From Pseudomonadales bacterium (lineage in GTDB: Bacteria; Pseudomonadota; Gammaproteobacteria; Pseudomonadales; Azotimanducaceae): a stretch of 64,000 nucleotides of DNA. The stretch is taken from positions 24,886 through 88,885 of the forward strand of contig JALZVT010000010.1 in the NCBI GenBank assembly GCA_023300545.1. The letters are read 5' to 3'. Below the pieces are notes generated by a model. It saw nothing but the letters and a program-made list of their open reading frames with translations, had not been told where the DNA came from and searched no databases. Of the stretch, positions 1-7,917 are shown piece after piece (positions within the stretch are counted from its first letter, which is position 1; every line of letters starts with the position of its first letter). Made by a program: the position numbers and the translations under genes.

Positions 1-1127
1 GCCTAAGCCCGCTGGGTGAGCAGCTGCCCGAGTTTATCGATTACCTGCCCGCACAACTGCAACCGGCGTGGGACACCATCGCGCAATACCCCGTACTGCA
101 AGGGCTAATTATTGCGGTTCTGTTTTTTGCGCTAGCTCACATCGTACGCAGTCTTATTGTTCGCAACATGGCCAAGCTCGCCAGCAAATCAGCTACTACG
201 CTTGACGATGAGATCATTCGACACCTGCGCAAGCCGCTGTTCTACACCATTTTCCTGTTTGGGCTCAGTCTTGCTGCAGACGCCTCGAAGTTGCCTGCAG
301 GTACTGACTTTGTCATCAACGGTCTAGTCTCGCTGATCATCATCAATTGGATCGGCGCACTGATGAACATCAGCAGCATTTTGCTGCACGCCCTGGGTAA
401 TCAGGAGGCGCGCTTTCACATCATCGAAGAGCGCACCATCCCCATTCTTGATCTGGTCTTCAAATTACTGATTTTGTTAGTGGGCAGTTACGTACTGCTG
501 GTGGTGTGGGGTATTAACCCAGTGGGTTGGCTCGCAAGCGCAGGCATCGTCGGCATTGCCTTGGGCTTCGCGGCAAAAGACACGCTGGCAAATTTGTTCT
601 CCGGGTTTTTCATTCTCGCGGATTCGCCGTATCAGCTCGGTGATTACGTCAACCTCGACAGCGGCGAACGGGGCATGGTCACTCACATCGGTATGCGCAG
701 CACGCGGTTGCTCACCCGCGACGATGTAGAAATCACAATGCCCAATGCCGTCATCGCCAATTCGAAAATCATCAATGAGTCTGGCGGTCCGCACACCAAA
801 ATGCGCGTACGTCTGGATGTTGGGGCCGCTTATGGATCTGACGTCGACCAGGTGTGCGAGGTGCTGCAGCAGGTTTCTGAAAACCACAAAGATATTCTTG
901 GCTCACCGGCACCACGGGTTCGAATGCGCGCCTTTGGCCCCTCAAGCCTCGACTTTCAGCTAATGGGCTGGATCAGTCGCCCCGAAGATCGGGGACGGGT
1001 ATTGCATGAGCTATACATGGCCACCTACAAGGCGTTCGCCAGCGCCGGTATCGAAATTCCTTACACCAAAACCGACGTCTATATCAAAGAGATGCCCGGG
1101 GTGACGGCTCCCAAGCACCCCGACTAG
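1..1127 (+). CDS. MscS-family mechanosensitive ion channel (5' end cut by window edge)
   Basis: This is a small-conductance mechanosensitive channel of the inner membrane, which opens under membrane tension to release solutes during osmotic downshock. The reading frame is open from base 3 to the stop and has no stop before the left edge. The internal ATG at 168 is therefore probably not the start, because a hydrophobic helix lies upstream of it. Several further hydrophobic helices follow. The pore helix is recognisable by the motif GIVGIALGFAAKDTLANLFS, which is typical of MscS TM3. A beta domain comes next (DYVNLDSGERGMVTHIGMRS) and then the alpha/beta C-terminal domain. The gene converges on the coq4-like gene and overlaps it by 4 bases. 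The family is clear, but the subfamily (MscS-like or a larger MscM/YbdG type) cannot be decided without the missing 5' end. Confidence 0.9.
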   Translation, partial: LSPLGEQLPEFIDYLPAQLQPAWDTIAQYPVLQGLIIAVLFFALAHIVRSLIVRNMAKLASKSATTLDDEIIRHLRKPLFYTIFLFGLSLAADASKLPAGTDFVINGLVSLIIINWIGALMNISSILLHALGNQEARFHIIEERTIPILDLVFKLLILLVGSYVLLVVWGINPVGWLASAGIVGIALGFAAKDTLANLFSGFFILADSPYQLGDYVNLDSGERGMVTHIGMRSTRLLTRDDVEITMPNAVIANSKIINESGGPHTKMRVRLDVGAAYGSDVDQVCEVLQQVSENHKDILGSPAPRVRMRAFGPSSLDFQLMGWISRPEDRGRVLHELYMATYKAFASAGIEIPYTKTDVYIKEMPGVTAPKHPD

Positions 1128-1906
1128 GCGGCAGCTACGGTGGCCGAAGCGAGCAGACGAGTGTAATGCTCTGGCTTTACCAAGCGCAGTCGCTCGCGAA
1201 CCACGGAGATCGGCTCAGCAAGCAGAGCCTCCCAATCCTGGCCAGGCAACCAGGCCGCGCGCTTGCCATCTCGCCAAGCACGAAAGACAGCGCCAAAAAC
1301 TCCACGGCCATAATACTGAGATAACTTGTAGCTACCGACTAACGCCATAGCACCTATGCCGCGATTACGGGTTTGCGCGTAGGTGAACGCAAGCAAGCAC
1401 ACCTCACCCAACTCATCACGGCCGTAATCGACCAGCGTGTGCCAGAGATCGTGCTGATCTCGCAGACGCTCCCCATACAACCTGTGATCAGCGCTCTCGT
1501 ACCTTTCAAACCCTTCACTCGCATCAACCAGTCCATCAGCCGTGATGTTGCCCTCTCGAGTGAAGGCGAGATAGCAGTCTGCCAGGCTCTCCTGAGTGTG
1601 CTGTTCCAACGCACTACGATCCATCAAGGTCGTCAGCAGCACTCGTCGTTCGCTGAGCACTCGTCGACCGGTAGGAATTCGCGAAAACCGTTGCAGACCC
1701 TTGCTAAGCGACGGACCAGACAGCGCGCGGATCACGTTGAACACCTCCTCAGTGCGTTCAGGGTCCGCAACCAGCCGGCGTAGCGCCTTTAGTGCGGCGC
1801 GTGGCTGCATTCGCTGGACTGGTGCCCAGACCTCTTCTGGACCAGAGGCTGCGTCTGTTGCTGCGGTATTCAAAGAAGAATGGGAGGAAGAAGGGGCTGC
1901 GGTCAC
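1124..1906 (-). CDS. Coq4-family protein (copy A)
   Basis: The protein belongs to the Coq4 family, which in mitochondria and some bacteria is needed for ubiquinone synthesis and has recently been linked to C1 decarboxylation/hydroxylation of the ring. The diagnostic metal-binding signature HDxxH-x11-E is intact at about residues 152-168 (HDLWH then GE). The following ALAFT-like helix (CLLAFTYAQTRNRGIGAMAL) and the C-terminal EP/VRERL segment also fit the family. At 260 residues it is slightly longer than typical because of a low-complexity N-terminus. The start is GTG at 1906, supported by AGCAGGAG about six bases upstream. It is transcribed divergently from a TetR gene, and a second Coq4 homologue lies beyond that regulator. 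Whether it acts on ubiquinone or on another quinone or isoprenoid is not visible in the sequence. Confidence 0.8.
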   Translation of the reverse strand: MTAAPSSSHSSLNTAATDAASGPEEVWAPVQRMQPRAALKALRRLVADPERTEEVFNVIRALSGPSLSKGLQRFSRIPTGRRVLSERRVLLTTLMDRSALEQHTQESLADCYLAFTREGNITADGLVDASEGFERYESADHRLYGERLRDQHDLWHTLVDYGRDELGEVCLLAFTYAQTRNRGIGAMALVGSYKLSQYYGRGVFGAVFRAWRDGKRAAWLPGQDWEALLAEPISVVRERLRLVKPEHYTRLLASATVAAA

Positions 1907-2013
1907 AAAAAACTCCTGCTGACATCGGTGTTAGTAAAGCCACTGTACCGCTATCTACATTGGTGTCAATAAGGAATTAGTGGGATAGTACCTGTTTTGG
2001 AACTCTGTCCGCT

Positions 2014-2643
2014 TTGACCACCACTCGAACCACCTCCGCTGGCAGCCGCACGGCCGCCAAACCGCGCAAGCGGCGCACTCCCGAAGAAGCCCGGAGCGTC
2101 ATTCTTGACGCCGCAGAGGCGCGACTGCAAAAACTGGGACTGGAAGGACTCAACGTTGTTGGCGTCGCGGAAGACGCGGGGCTTTCCCACGCCAGCGTCA
2201 TCCACCATTTTGGCAACACAGCAGGCATGCGCCAAGCTCTGGGAGAACGCATGACCCAGGCACTGCTCAGTGATCTTGTTGGCGCCCTCAAAAGCGATAC
2301 GCAGCCGCAGAAAATTCTGGCCGCCGTGTTTCACGCCATGGTGGGAGGCGGCCACGCTAAATTATTGGCGTGGCGAGCCCTGAACGACAGTGATTCCGAA
2401 TTACCTGACGAAGCGGTACAACGCCTGTTCAAAGAACTCATCCGTCGCACAGGTGAACGCTTTGGACAACAAGACGCGACCTTGATCCGCAACAACCTGC
2501 TGTTGATCGCGAGCTCAGCGATCGGTCTGGGCATTTCCGGCAACGCACTGCCTGCGTTGCTGGGCGTTGATGAAATTGATAACAACGAGTTTGCCGACTG
2601 GCTGGCGCACTTGCTGCTCGACGACGACAAAACATGCACTTAA
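2014..2643 (+). CDS. TetR/AcrR-family transcriptional regulator
   Basis: This is a one-component repressor-type regulator. The N-terminal helix-turn-helix spans roughly residues 25-70, with the usual pattern RSVILDAAEARLQKLGLEGL followed by VAEDAGLSHASVIHHFGN, the recognition helix region. The C-terminal ligand domain is not assignable to a subfamily. The start used is TTG at 2014, preceded by only a weak ribosome site. The basic linker PRKRRTPEEARS fits a normal TetR N-terminus, so the start is close to right. The stop overlaps the ATG of the downstream Coq4-like gene by 10 bases, so the two are co-translated. It is divergent from the other Coq4 gene across about 107 bases. The inferred role is control of both coq4-like genes in response to a lipid or quinone-like ligand. 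The ligand is unknown. Confidence 0.85.
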   Translation: MTTTRTTSAGSRTAAKPRKRRTPEEARSVILDAAEARLQKLGLEGLNVVGVAEDAGLSHASVIHHFGNTAGMRQALGERMTQALLSDLVGALKSDTQPQKILAAVFHAMVGGGHAKLLAWRALNDSDSELPDEAVQRLFKELIRRTGERFGQQDATLIRNNLLLIASSAIGLGISGNALPALLGVDEIDNNEFADWLAHLLLDDDKTCT

Positions 2644-3656
2644 ATGAAGAGCAGGTGCTTCGCACCGATATTCAAACCCGGGCTGAGGCCTTCCCTAACA
2701 TCGGCCCAGCCAATCACGAGATCTGCTTCACCAACGTGGTCTCGAATATCAAAGCCGGTGACAAACCGGCCCGGCTAGACCTGAGCGCCGGCCTGTTATA
2801 CGCGGGTTTTTGCCAGCCCGCTGCGGTCAATGCCGTCTACGATTCACTGGCAAACAGCTGGCTCGGAGATTCGAAACCCAGGCGCGGTGGTAACCAAAGC
2901 CCAAACCAGTCTTTAACAACACAGTCTCTAACAACAAAGGACACCGCTTTCACTCGCGAGTTTTGGCGGGCGCTGTGGCAACTGCTGGACAGCTCTGGTC
3001 ACACTGATGCAGGCAGTCTCACAGCAAGAATTGCCGCATTGGGCGGCGTACTAGACCCCCGCTTCCAAGCGATTGCAGAAGCACAGAGTCACAACAACCC
3101 GGGTGCCGCCAAACCGCACACCCGCACGCCACCAGCAATGATCAATCTGGCGCAGCTCGCTAGCGCACCTGAACATTCTCTGGCCGCACAATTGCACAGC
3201 ATGCTCACAGAAAATGGCTACGACGCAGAGGTGCTGGATCGGCAAACGCTTGGACTGCACGCATTGCCAGCCGGCCTGCGCTACCTCAACACCCGTATTT
3301 TGCAAATGCATGACGTCTGGCATTTGGCCGCGGGCTACCGCACCACCAGCCTGCACGAAATCGCCATCAGTGCGTTTCAGCTGGCGCAATTCGGTCACAA
3401 TTATTCAGCCATGTTTCTCGCCGTCGTATTAACGGTTGCGAGCACATCGCGGCCGGAAGGCTTACCCATATTGCTCCAGATCATCAGCGAAGCCTGGCGG
3501 CACGGCCGCAGCTGCCCTTCGTTTATGGCCATCGACTGGGAACAGGAATGGCACAAGCCCATAGACGAGATTCGAGCGGAACAAGGCATTGTGGCGTTTA
3601 ACAGTGCATTGCCAGCCGATCTACTTGAGACACTGGCGCAAGCAAACGAAGGCTAA
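2634..3656 (+). CDS. Coq4-family protein (copy B, divergent)
   Basis: A second, more divergent Coq4-family protein. The family signature HDxxH-x11-E is present at about residues 226-242 (HDVWH, then HE), and the tail (EQEWHKPIDEIRAEQGI) resembles the end of copy A. It is longer (340 residues) because of an N-terminal region of about 110 residues that I do not recognise, and a low-complexity linker at residues 80-105 containing a duplicated QSLTT. The ATG at 2634 lies inside the end of the tetR gene, indicating translational coupling. The preserved metal-binding residues suggest it is functional. The low similarity to copy A outside the motif suggests a different substrate. An alternative reading is a diverged paralogue retained for binding rather than catalysis. 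Confidence 0.7.
   Translation: MHLNEEQVLRTDIQTRAEAFPNIGPANHEICFTNVVSNIKAGDKPARLDLSAGLLYAGFCQPAAVNAVYDSLANSWLGDSKPRRGGNQSPNQSLTTQSLTTKDTAFTREFWRALWQLLDSSGHTDAGSLTARIAALGGVLDPRFQAIAEAQSHNNPGAAKPHTRTPPAMINLAQLASAPEHSLAAQLHSMLTENGYDAEVLDRQTLGLHALPAGLRYLNTRILQMHDVWHLAAGYRTTSLHEIAISAFQLAQFGHNYSAMFLAVVLTVASTSRPEGLPILLQIISEAWRHGRSCPSFMAIDWEQEWHKPIDEIRAEQGIVAFNSALPADLLETLAQANEG
2907..2936 (+). repeat. 15-bp tandem duplication in the coq4-like copy B linker
   Basis: Two adjacent 15-base units (CAGTCTTTAACAACA and CAGTCTCTAACAACA) differ at one position and keep the reading frame, giving a duplicated QSLTT peptide in the interdomain linker. Confidence 0.7.
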
Positions 3657-3685
3657 GCACGCTGTTTCTTTTTTGGGAGGGGGGA

Positions 3686-4165
3686 TTATTGTTGCTTCAG
3701 TTGCTGCATCAAGCTATCCAGCTGCTCATCCATCCCAGCCTGACGATCATTTAGTGTTGCCGCTGCGCGTTGGGCGGCACCCATCAGTTCTGGCGCCGCT
3801 CGGTAAGCGTCGCCGACAGAACTAGGCATTTGAAAATTCACAGCGTCAGACCCTGACCCCGCGCGCGCTTCACTAACAGCAGGAGCGACGTTCCACTCTG
3901 AACCCATGGTGGTTGTACGTGAGTTATCGACACTGATCTTGGCGGCAACCACCTGCTCCGGCGGTAACTCCCCAAACTCCCAGATGCCCTGCTCGTTTTT
4001 CCACCGATACATTTCCATCGGCTCTGCGGGAACAATATCGGCCACCGCGTCGTCGAGCATCTGATCGACGGCCAAAATGGGTTTGCCATCCGGTCCATCA
4101 AAGACAAACAACAGCGCACAGGAACCGACCAGCATGGCCAACAGCAAAAAGGAAAACAGCTTCAT
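3686..4165 (-). CDS. DUF4124-like membrane-anchored hypothetical protein
   Basis: A 159-residue protein of unknown function. It begins with a hydrophobic signal or anchor (KLFSFLLLAMLVGSCALLFV). A short motif YRWKNEQGIWEFGELPP at about residues 53-69 matches the pattern of DUF4124 domains (Tyr-x-Trp-x-Asp/Asn-x-x-Gly ... Pro-Pro), which are common in periplasmic proteins of Gammaproteobacteria. The C-terminal third is Ala/Gln rich and ends in a probable coiled coil (MDEQLDSLMQQLKQQ). It converges on coq4-like copy B with a 29-base gap. A long hairpin lies 13-45 bases before its start codon. Confidence 0.6.
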   Translation of the reverse strand: MKLFSFLLLAMLVGSCALLFVFDGPDGKPILAVDQMLDDAVADIVPAEPMEMYRWKNEQGIWEFGELPPEQVVAAKISVDNSRTTTMGSEWNVAPAVSEARAGSGSDAVNFQMPSSVGDAYRAAPELMGAAQRAAATLNDRQAGMDEQLDSLMQQLKQQ

Positions 4166-4177
4166 CGCTTTAGTTTA

Positions 4178-4210
4178 CTCGTGCCTTCGGTAAAAAACCG
4201 ACCGCACGAG
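4178..4210. other. Long near-perfect hairpin upstream of the DUF4124-like gene
   Basis: CTCGTGC (4178-4184) pairs with GCACGAG (4204-4210), and inside it TCGGT pairs with ACCGA around a five-A loop. This gives a 12-bp stem interrupted by one 2x2 internal loop. It sits in the presumed 5' leader of the minus-strand gene starting at 4165 and downstream of the aldehyde dehydrogenase. No T-tract follows on either strand, so it is not a canonical terminator. It may be a leader structure, an mRNA end or an operator. Confidence 0.5.
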
Positions 4211-4299
4211 CAGGTTGCAACGTTAACTGGAGCACACTTTGCGCGTACTCCAGCCAGTACCCAAACAAACGGAGGGCACTTAACCACTGACTGCGCGGA

Positions 4300-5739
4300 T
4301 TAGCCCGCAGCGTTGTAGCCAAGAATCGCCTTCACTTCCAGGAACTCCTCAAGCCCATAGCGGCCAAACTCACGACCGTTTCCAGACTGCTTGTAGCCAC
4401 CAAAGGGGGCCTGGTTGTTCACCGGCGCGCCATTCAAATGCACATTACCCGTGCGAATTTGACGAGCAATTTTCTTTGCACGATCTTCGCTTCCAGAAAT
4501 GTAGCCCGACAGCCCGTACAGAGTTTCGTTGGCGATCCGCACCGCGTCAGCATCATCCTCGTAGCCAATCAATGACAGAACCGGGCCAAAAATTTCTTCT
4601 TGAGCAATAGTCATGTCGTTGGTGACGTGCGAGAACACAGTTGGCTTCACAAAATAGCCCGCGTTTAAACCTTCAGGACGGCCGGCACCGCCAACCTGCA
4701 AGTTAGCGCCTTCGTCGATGCCTTTTTGGATCAACGCCTGAATTTTCTCGTACTGCACGGCAGATACCACCGGGCCAATAGCGACGCCTTCGGCTTTCGG
4801 GTCGCCAACGGTGACGTTTTCTGCCGCTGCCTTGGCAATGGCAGCAGCTTCATCCATGCGCGCGTTGGGAACCAGCATGCGAGTGGGCGCGTTACAGCTC
4901 TGCCCTGAATTCATGCACAGACCAAACACATCACGAGAAATCGCTTTCTCCAGGTCCGCGTCGTCAAGAATGATGTTTGCCGATTTGCCACCAAGCTCTT
5001 GTGCAACCCGTTTTACCGAAGGGGCAGCAGCCTTTGCCACCTCAACGCCGGCACGGGTGGAACCCGTGAACGACATCATATCGATCTGTGGATGGCTGGA
5101 CATCGCGGCGCCTACCGATGGACCGTCACCGTTAATCAGGTTAAACACGCCCGCTGGAACGCCAGCATCGTGCATGACTTCAGCGAATAAGATGGCGTTA
5201 TTGGGTGCGACTTCTGATGGCTTGAGCACCATGGTACAGCCCGCAGCAAGAGCCGGAGCGACCTTGCAGGCGATCTGGTTTAGCGGCCAGTTCCATGGGG
5301 TGATGAACCCGCAGACCCCAACCGGCTCGCGGATAACCCGGGCAGTGCCCAGATCTTCCTCGAATTCGAAATCTTTCAGTACCTGCAGTGTGGTCATGAA
5401 GTGACCCAGTCCGGATGGTGCTTGGGCTGCGTTAGCCAGCGGCATCGGCGCACCCATTTCATCAGAAATGGCCTCGGCCATGGCCGGTAGGAACTTCTTG
5501 TAGGAGGCGATAATGCGCTCCAGAAGGTCGATTCGCTCTTGCTTACTGGTCAGCGAAAAGCTTTCGAAGGCGTTCGCAGCGGCCTGTACCGCTCGATCAG
5601 CGTCAGCCGGGTTACCCATTGCGATCTGATTGACCACCTGTTCAGTGGCAGGATTGATAACATCCAAGCGGTCTTGCCCCAGAGGCTCAACCCACTCGCC
5701 GTTGATATAAAATTTGGTCGCGTTTGCCAGATCAGCCAT
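4300..5739 (-). CDS. NAD(P)-dependent aldehyde dehydrogenase
   Basis: This 479-residue enzyme of the ALDH superfamily oxidises an aldehyde to the acid with NAD(P)+. The active-site elements are visible: the oxyanion Asn in TPWNWPLNQ, the cofactor-loop FTGSTRAGVEV, the general base Glu in AQELGGKSANI, and the nucleophile Cys in MNSGQSCNAPTRM. The frame runs 41 codons further upstream, but the ATG at 5739 has a strong AAGGAGAG site just before it and gives the normal family N-terminus (MADLANATKFYINGEWV), so I chose it. It is divergent from a small ABM monooxygenase gene. The intergenic region carries an inverted repeat GGATAC/GTATCC (5807-5812 and 5825-5830) that could be an operator. Substrate cannot be deduced. 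Confidence 0.92.
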   Translation of the reverse strand: MADLANATKFYINGEWVEPLGQDRLDVINPATEQVVNQIAMGNPADADRAVQAAANAFESFSLTSKQERIDLLERIIASYKKFLPAMAEAISDEMGAPMPLANAAQAPSGLGHFMTTLQVLKDFEFEEDLGTARVIREPVGVCGFITPWNWPLNQIACKVAPALAAGCTMVLKPSEVAPNNAILFAEVMHDAGVPAGVFNLINGDGPSVGAAMSSHPQIDMMSFTGSTRAGVEVAKAAAPSVKRVAQELGGKSANIILDDADLEKAISRDVFGLCMNSGQSCNAPTRMLVPNARMDEAAAIAKAAAENVTVGDPKAEGVAIGPVVSAVQYEKIQALIQKGIDEGANLQVGGAGRPEGLNAGYFVKPTVFSHVTNDMTIAQEEIFGPVLSLIGYEDDADAVRIANETLYGLSGYISGSEDRAKKIARQIRTGNVHLNGAPVNNQAPFGGYKQSGNGREFGRYGLEEFLEVKAILGYNAAG

Positions 5740-5898
5740 GCTGTCTCTCCTTAAATACGGTACTTCAGTGTCATAACCTCGGCTAAAATGCCAAAAAGCG
5801 TGACCTGGATACTTTAAGGCCAGGGTATCCCACAGGGCAACTCTGCCGACCACTGAACGCAATCAGCGTAATCACCCATAGAATCAAAAGGAAACCCC

Positions 5899-6207
5899 AT
5901 GATACTTGTGCTCGCCAATATCGAATCCACAGAAGCAGCTATAGATGAGATGAAAGCCGCTATAGCCGCAATGGAAATCGCCAGCCAAGCTGAAGCGGGC
6001 TGCATCAGCTATCGCTTCACTCAGGAGTTGTCGCACCCCCACAAAATGGTTGTGGTTGAGCAGTGGGAATCGGTTGAAGCCTTGATAGAGCACTTTGGCG
6101 CCCCGCACATGGCAGCTTTTGGTGAGGCCATGGCAAAAAACCCACCCGTGAATGTGGATGCGCAAATGTACGACCTTGGTCCAGGCCAACCGCTACCCCA
6201 AAGGTAA
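5899..6207 (+). CDS. ABM-domain (quinol-type) monooxygenase
   Basis: A 102-residue dimeric alpha+beta barrel protein of the antibiotic biosynthesis monooxygenase (ABM) family, which includes cofactor-free quinol and anthrone oxygenases such as YgiN. The pattern of N-terminal strand, a helix rich in Glu/Met/Ala, GCISYRFTQE, then VVVEQWESVEALIEHF and HMAAFGEAM is typical. The start ATG at 5899 follows AAAAGGAAACCCC, a good ribosome site. It stands between the divergent aldehyde dehydrogenase and the acyltransferase/HDO cluster. A 109-base gap with a strong separate ribosome site separates it from that cluster, so membership is uncertain. Substrate unknown. Confidence 0.8.
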   Translation: MILVLANIESTEAAIDEMKAAIAAMEIASQAEAGCISYRFTQELSHPHKMVVVEQWESVEALIEHFGAPHMAAFGEAMAKNPPVNVDAQMYDLGPGQPLPQR

Positions 6208-6259
6208 ATGTAACGCGCGTGCGACTTCTCGCACAGCGCTGTGAGAGATTACCTGTTAG

Positions 6260-6275
6260 CGAATATCTAGATTCG
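6260..6275. promoter_or_regulatory. Candidate operator: inverted repeat upstream of the acyltransferase/HDO cluster
   Basis: CGAAT (6260-6264) and ATTCG (6271-6275) form an inverted repeat with a 6-base centre, 41 bases before the ATG at 6317. The spacing suits a regulator site. I cannot identify a matching family, and no regulator gene is adjacent. Confidence 0.25.
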
Positions 6276-6316
6276 AACTACTCTTCCCCAGAGCTTGCAC
6301 GTTAGGGAGGAGTAGA

Positions 6317-7063
6317 ATGCTTGAACTGGGAACGGCACAAACAGATGCCGACTTTGATGACGCCTACCGGTTTTGGTATGACATCTACGTAGGTGAAATG
6401 GGTCGTCACCTGAACGACCCCAACACCTCGCACGAACACCGACGGCTCTACGACCCGTTGGCCACCGCAGGCTCCCTGTGCATCGCGCGACGCGAAGGGC
6501 AGGTTGTAGGCACCGTTCTGTCTACACCCATCGCCAATCCTACCGCTGACAAATACCGCACGCTGTACGGTCTGACCGACCTGTCTGCGGAAGAAAACTG
6601 GGCAACCGCCATCACTACAAAGCTGATGGTCGCCGCGCCATTACGAAAAACCAGACTGCCTCTGCGGCTCGCATTCGCCACCTATAACTGGGGGCTGCAT
6701 GTCGGAATCAAGCACAACTACATCGACTGCAACGATCACCTCGTTCGTCTGTTTAGCCGCCTTGGGTATCAAGAACATCTGCCGTCGCTATTCCTAAAAG
6801 AATACGGGGCCGTTAACTCACTGCGACTGGATATCACCGACGAAGAACATTTGCGCAAAGTGGCATCGCCATTCTTGCCGGCTCTACGGCGGTTCCTGCG
6901 TGAACAGGGTCTGCCAACGGGCGACTTGGATTCAAAATCTCCAGCACAAGAAAATGCCGCGCAAGTGCCGCCGGCAATCACACAGGCCTTCGACAGATAC
7001 CGGCCGCACCCGATTGCTGCTCGGCTAGCAGGTCAGCAACACAAAACCGCAACTGCCTCTTAA
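6317..7063 (+). CDS. GNAT-fold acyltransferase, FeeM/autoinducer-synthase-like
   Basis: The 248-residue protein resembles the acyl-CoA/acyl-ACP-dependent GNAT branch that includes N-acyl amino acid synthase FeeM and LuxI-type synthases. The N-terminal FRxxVY-like element is present as YRFWYDIYVGEMGRHL. A central strand pair (GSLCIARREGQVVGTVLSTP) is followed by TKLMVAAPLRKTRLPLRLAF and by GIKHNYIDCNDHLVRLFSRLGY, the usual acyl-donor and C-terminal GNAT motifs. AGGGAGGAG five bases before the ATG gives a very strong start. It is the first gene of a run with an HDO oxidase, a fatty-acid desaturase and a MATE exporter. The inferred role is transfer of a fatty acyl group to an amine or amino acid. 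The family match is by pattern only and the substrate is unknown. Confidence 0.65.
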   Translation: MLELGTAQTDADFDDAYRFWYDIYVGEMGRHLNDPNTSHEHRRLYDPLATAGSLCIARREGQVVGTVLSTPIANPTADKYRTLYGLTDLSAEENWATAITTKLMVAAPLRKTRLPLRLAFATYNWGLHVGIKHNYIDCNDHLVRLFSRLGYQEHLPSLFLKEYGAVNSLRLDITDEEHLRKVASPFLPALRRFLREQGLPTGDLDSKSPAQENAAQVPPAITQAFDRYRPHPIAARLAGQQHKTATAS

Positions 7064-7104
7064 CTTATCTCTCACTTAGCTCTCACCTAAAAAGGTCATT
7101 ACTA

Positions 7105-7917
7105 ATGAATGCCAATGAACAATTAGCTACCGCTTTCGAAGACGTTATTGCCAAGTTTAACAATAGCCCCGGCATGCGCCGCTTTCGCGATGGCAACATC
7201 ACCAAAGCGCATTACGCCGCCCTCCTGAGAGAGGTGTATTTCTATGCTCGAGAAAACCCGCAACTGCAAGCGGGTGCCACCTTGTATTTCCAAGGTCAGC
7301 AGCGCGAGATGGTAAAAGACTTCCTACGCCACGCAACCTCAGAAATTGGCCATGACCAATTGGCACTAAACGACATGGAAGCGTTGGGTTTCGACACCAC
7401 CGGCATCAAAGAGGGTCGACCACTGCCCTCCACAATGGCACTGACAGCCTTTCCCTATTACCAGATCACTGGCAAAAACGCGGTGGGCTATCTTGGCTAT
7501 CTGTACTTTCTCGAGTTCATGCCCGTGCGCAGCGGCGCGGAATACATCGCCGGACTAACCAAGCTACAGGTGCCTTTCGAAGCAACCACGTTCCTGCAAG
7601 ATCATTCTGTGATTGACGTTGGCCACACCAAGGCTATGACAAAGTACGCTGACACCATCACAACATGTCAACGTGACATCGATGATGTGATTTACGCGAT
7701 GCGTGTAACGGGTGAACTGTATAGCACCTTTGTTGAGCGCACATTTCAAAGCGTAGACGCCGAAGGCATGGCGGGAGAACAGTATGGCGTGGATCAGCCA
7801 GAGTCGAGCAGCCTAGCGCCGCAACGCGCCAGTAAAACACCAACCGCAGCACCACAAGAGTCGGTCACTGCCGATGTAGACGAAGTATTAGCAGAAGAAG
7901 CCGTGGTCGCTGCCTGA
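7105..7917 (+). CDS. Haem-oxygenase-like di-iron oxidase (HDO; iron-containing redox enzyme)
   Basis: The 270-residue helical protein shows the ligand pattern of the HDO superfamily (UndA, BesC, SznF type). ExxH is at residues 80-83 (EIGH), a middle Glu at 137 (LEFMPVRSG), and HxxxDxxH at 167-174 (HSVIDVGH). This matches a non-haem di-iron site that activates O2 for C-C cleavage, desaturation or N-oxygenation. The first helices (HYAALLREVYFYARENP) fit the TenA/haem-oxygenase fold. The last 50 residues are Ala/Glu/Ser rich and look disordered. An AAAAAGG site precedes the ATG. Its stop overlaps the next start (TGATG), so HDO and desaturase are translationally coupled. The acyltransferase and desaturase neighbours suggest a fatty-acyl or acyl-amine substrate. 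Confidence 0.8.
   Translation: MNANEQLATAFEDVIAKFNNSPGMRRFRDGNITKAHYAALLREVYFYARENPQLQAGATLYFQGQQREMVKDFLRHATSEIGHDQLALNDMEALGFDTTGIKEGRPLPSTMALTAFPYYQITGKNAVGYLGYLYFLEFMPVRSGAEYIAGLTKLQVPFEATTFLQDHSVIDVGHTKAMTKYADTITTCQRDIDDVIYAMRVTGELYSTFVERTFQSVDAEGMAGEQYGVDQPESSSLAPQRASKTPTAAPQESVTADVDEVLAEEAVVAA

Noticed and set aside
3657..3685. T-rich stretch between coq4-like copy B and the DUF4124-like gene as a terminator
   Set aside because: A run of six T is present but no stable stem precedes it.
6251..6270. lux-box-like sequence starting ACCTGT upstream of the acyltransferase
   Set aside because: Only the left half matches; the right half and the CT-N12-AG spacing are absent, and there is no LuxR gene nearby.
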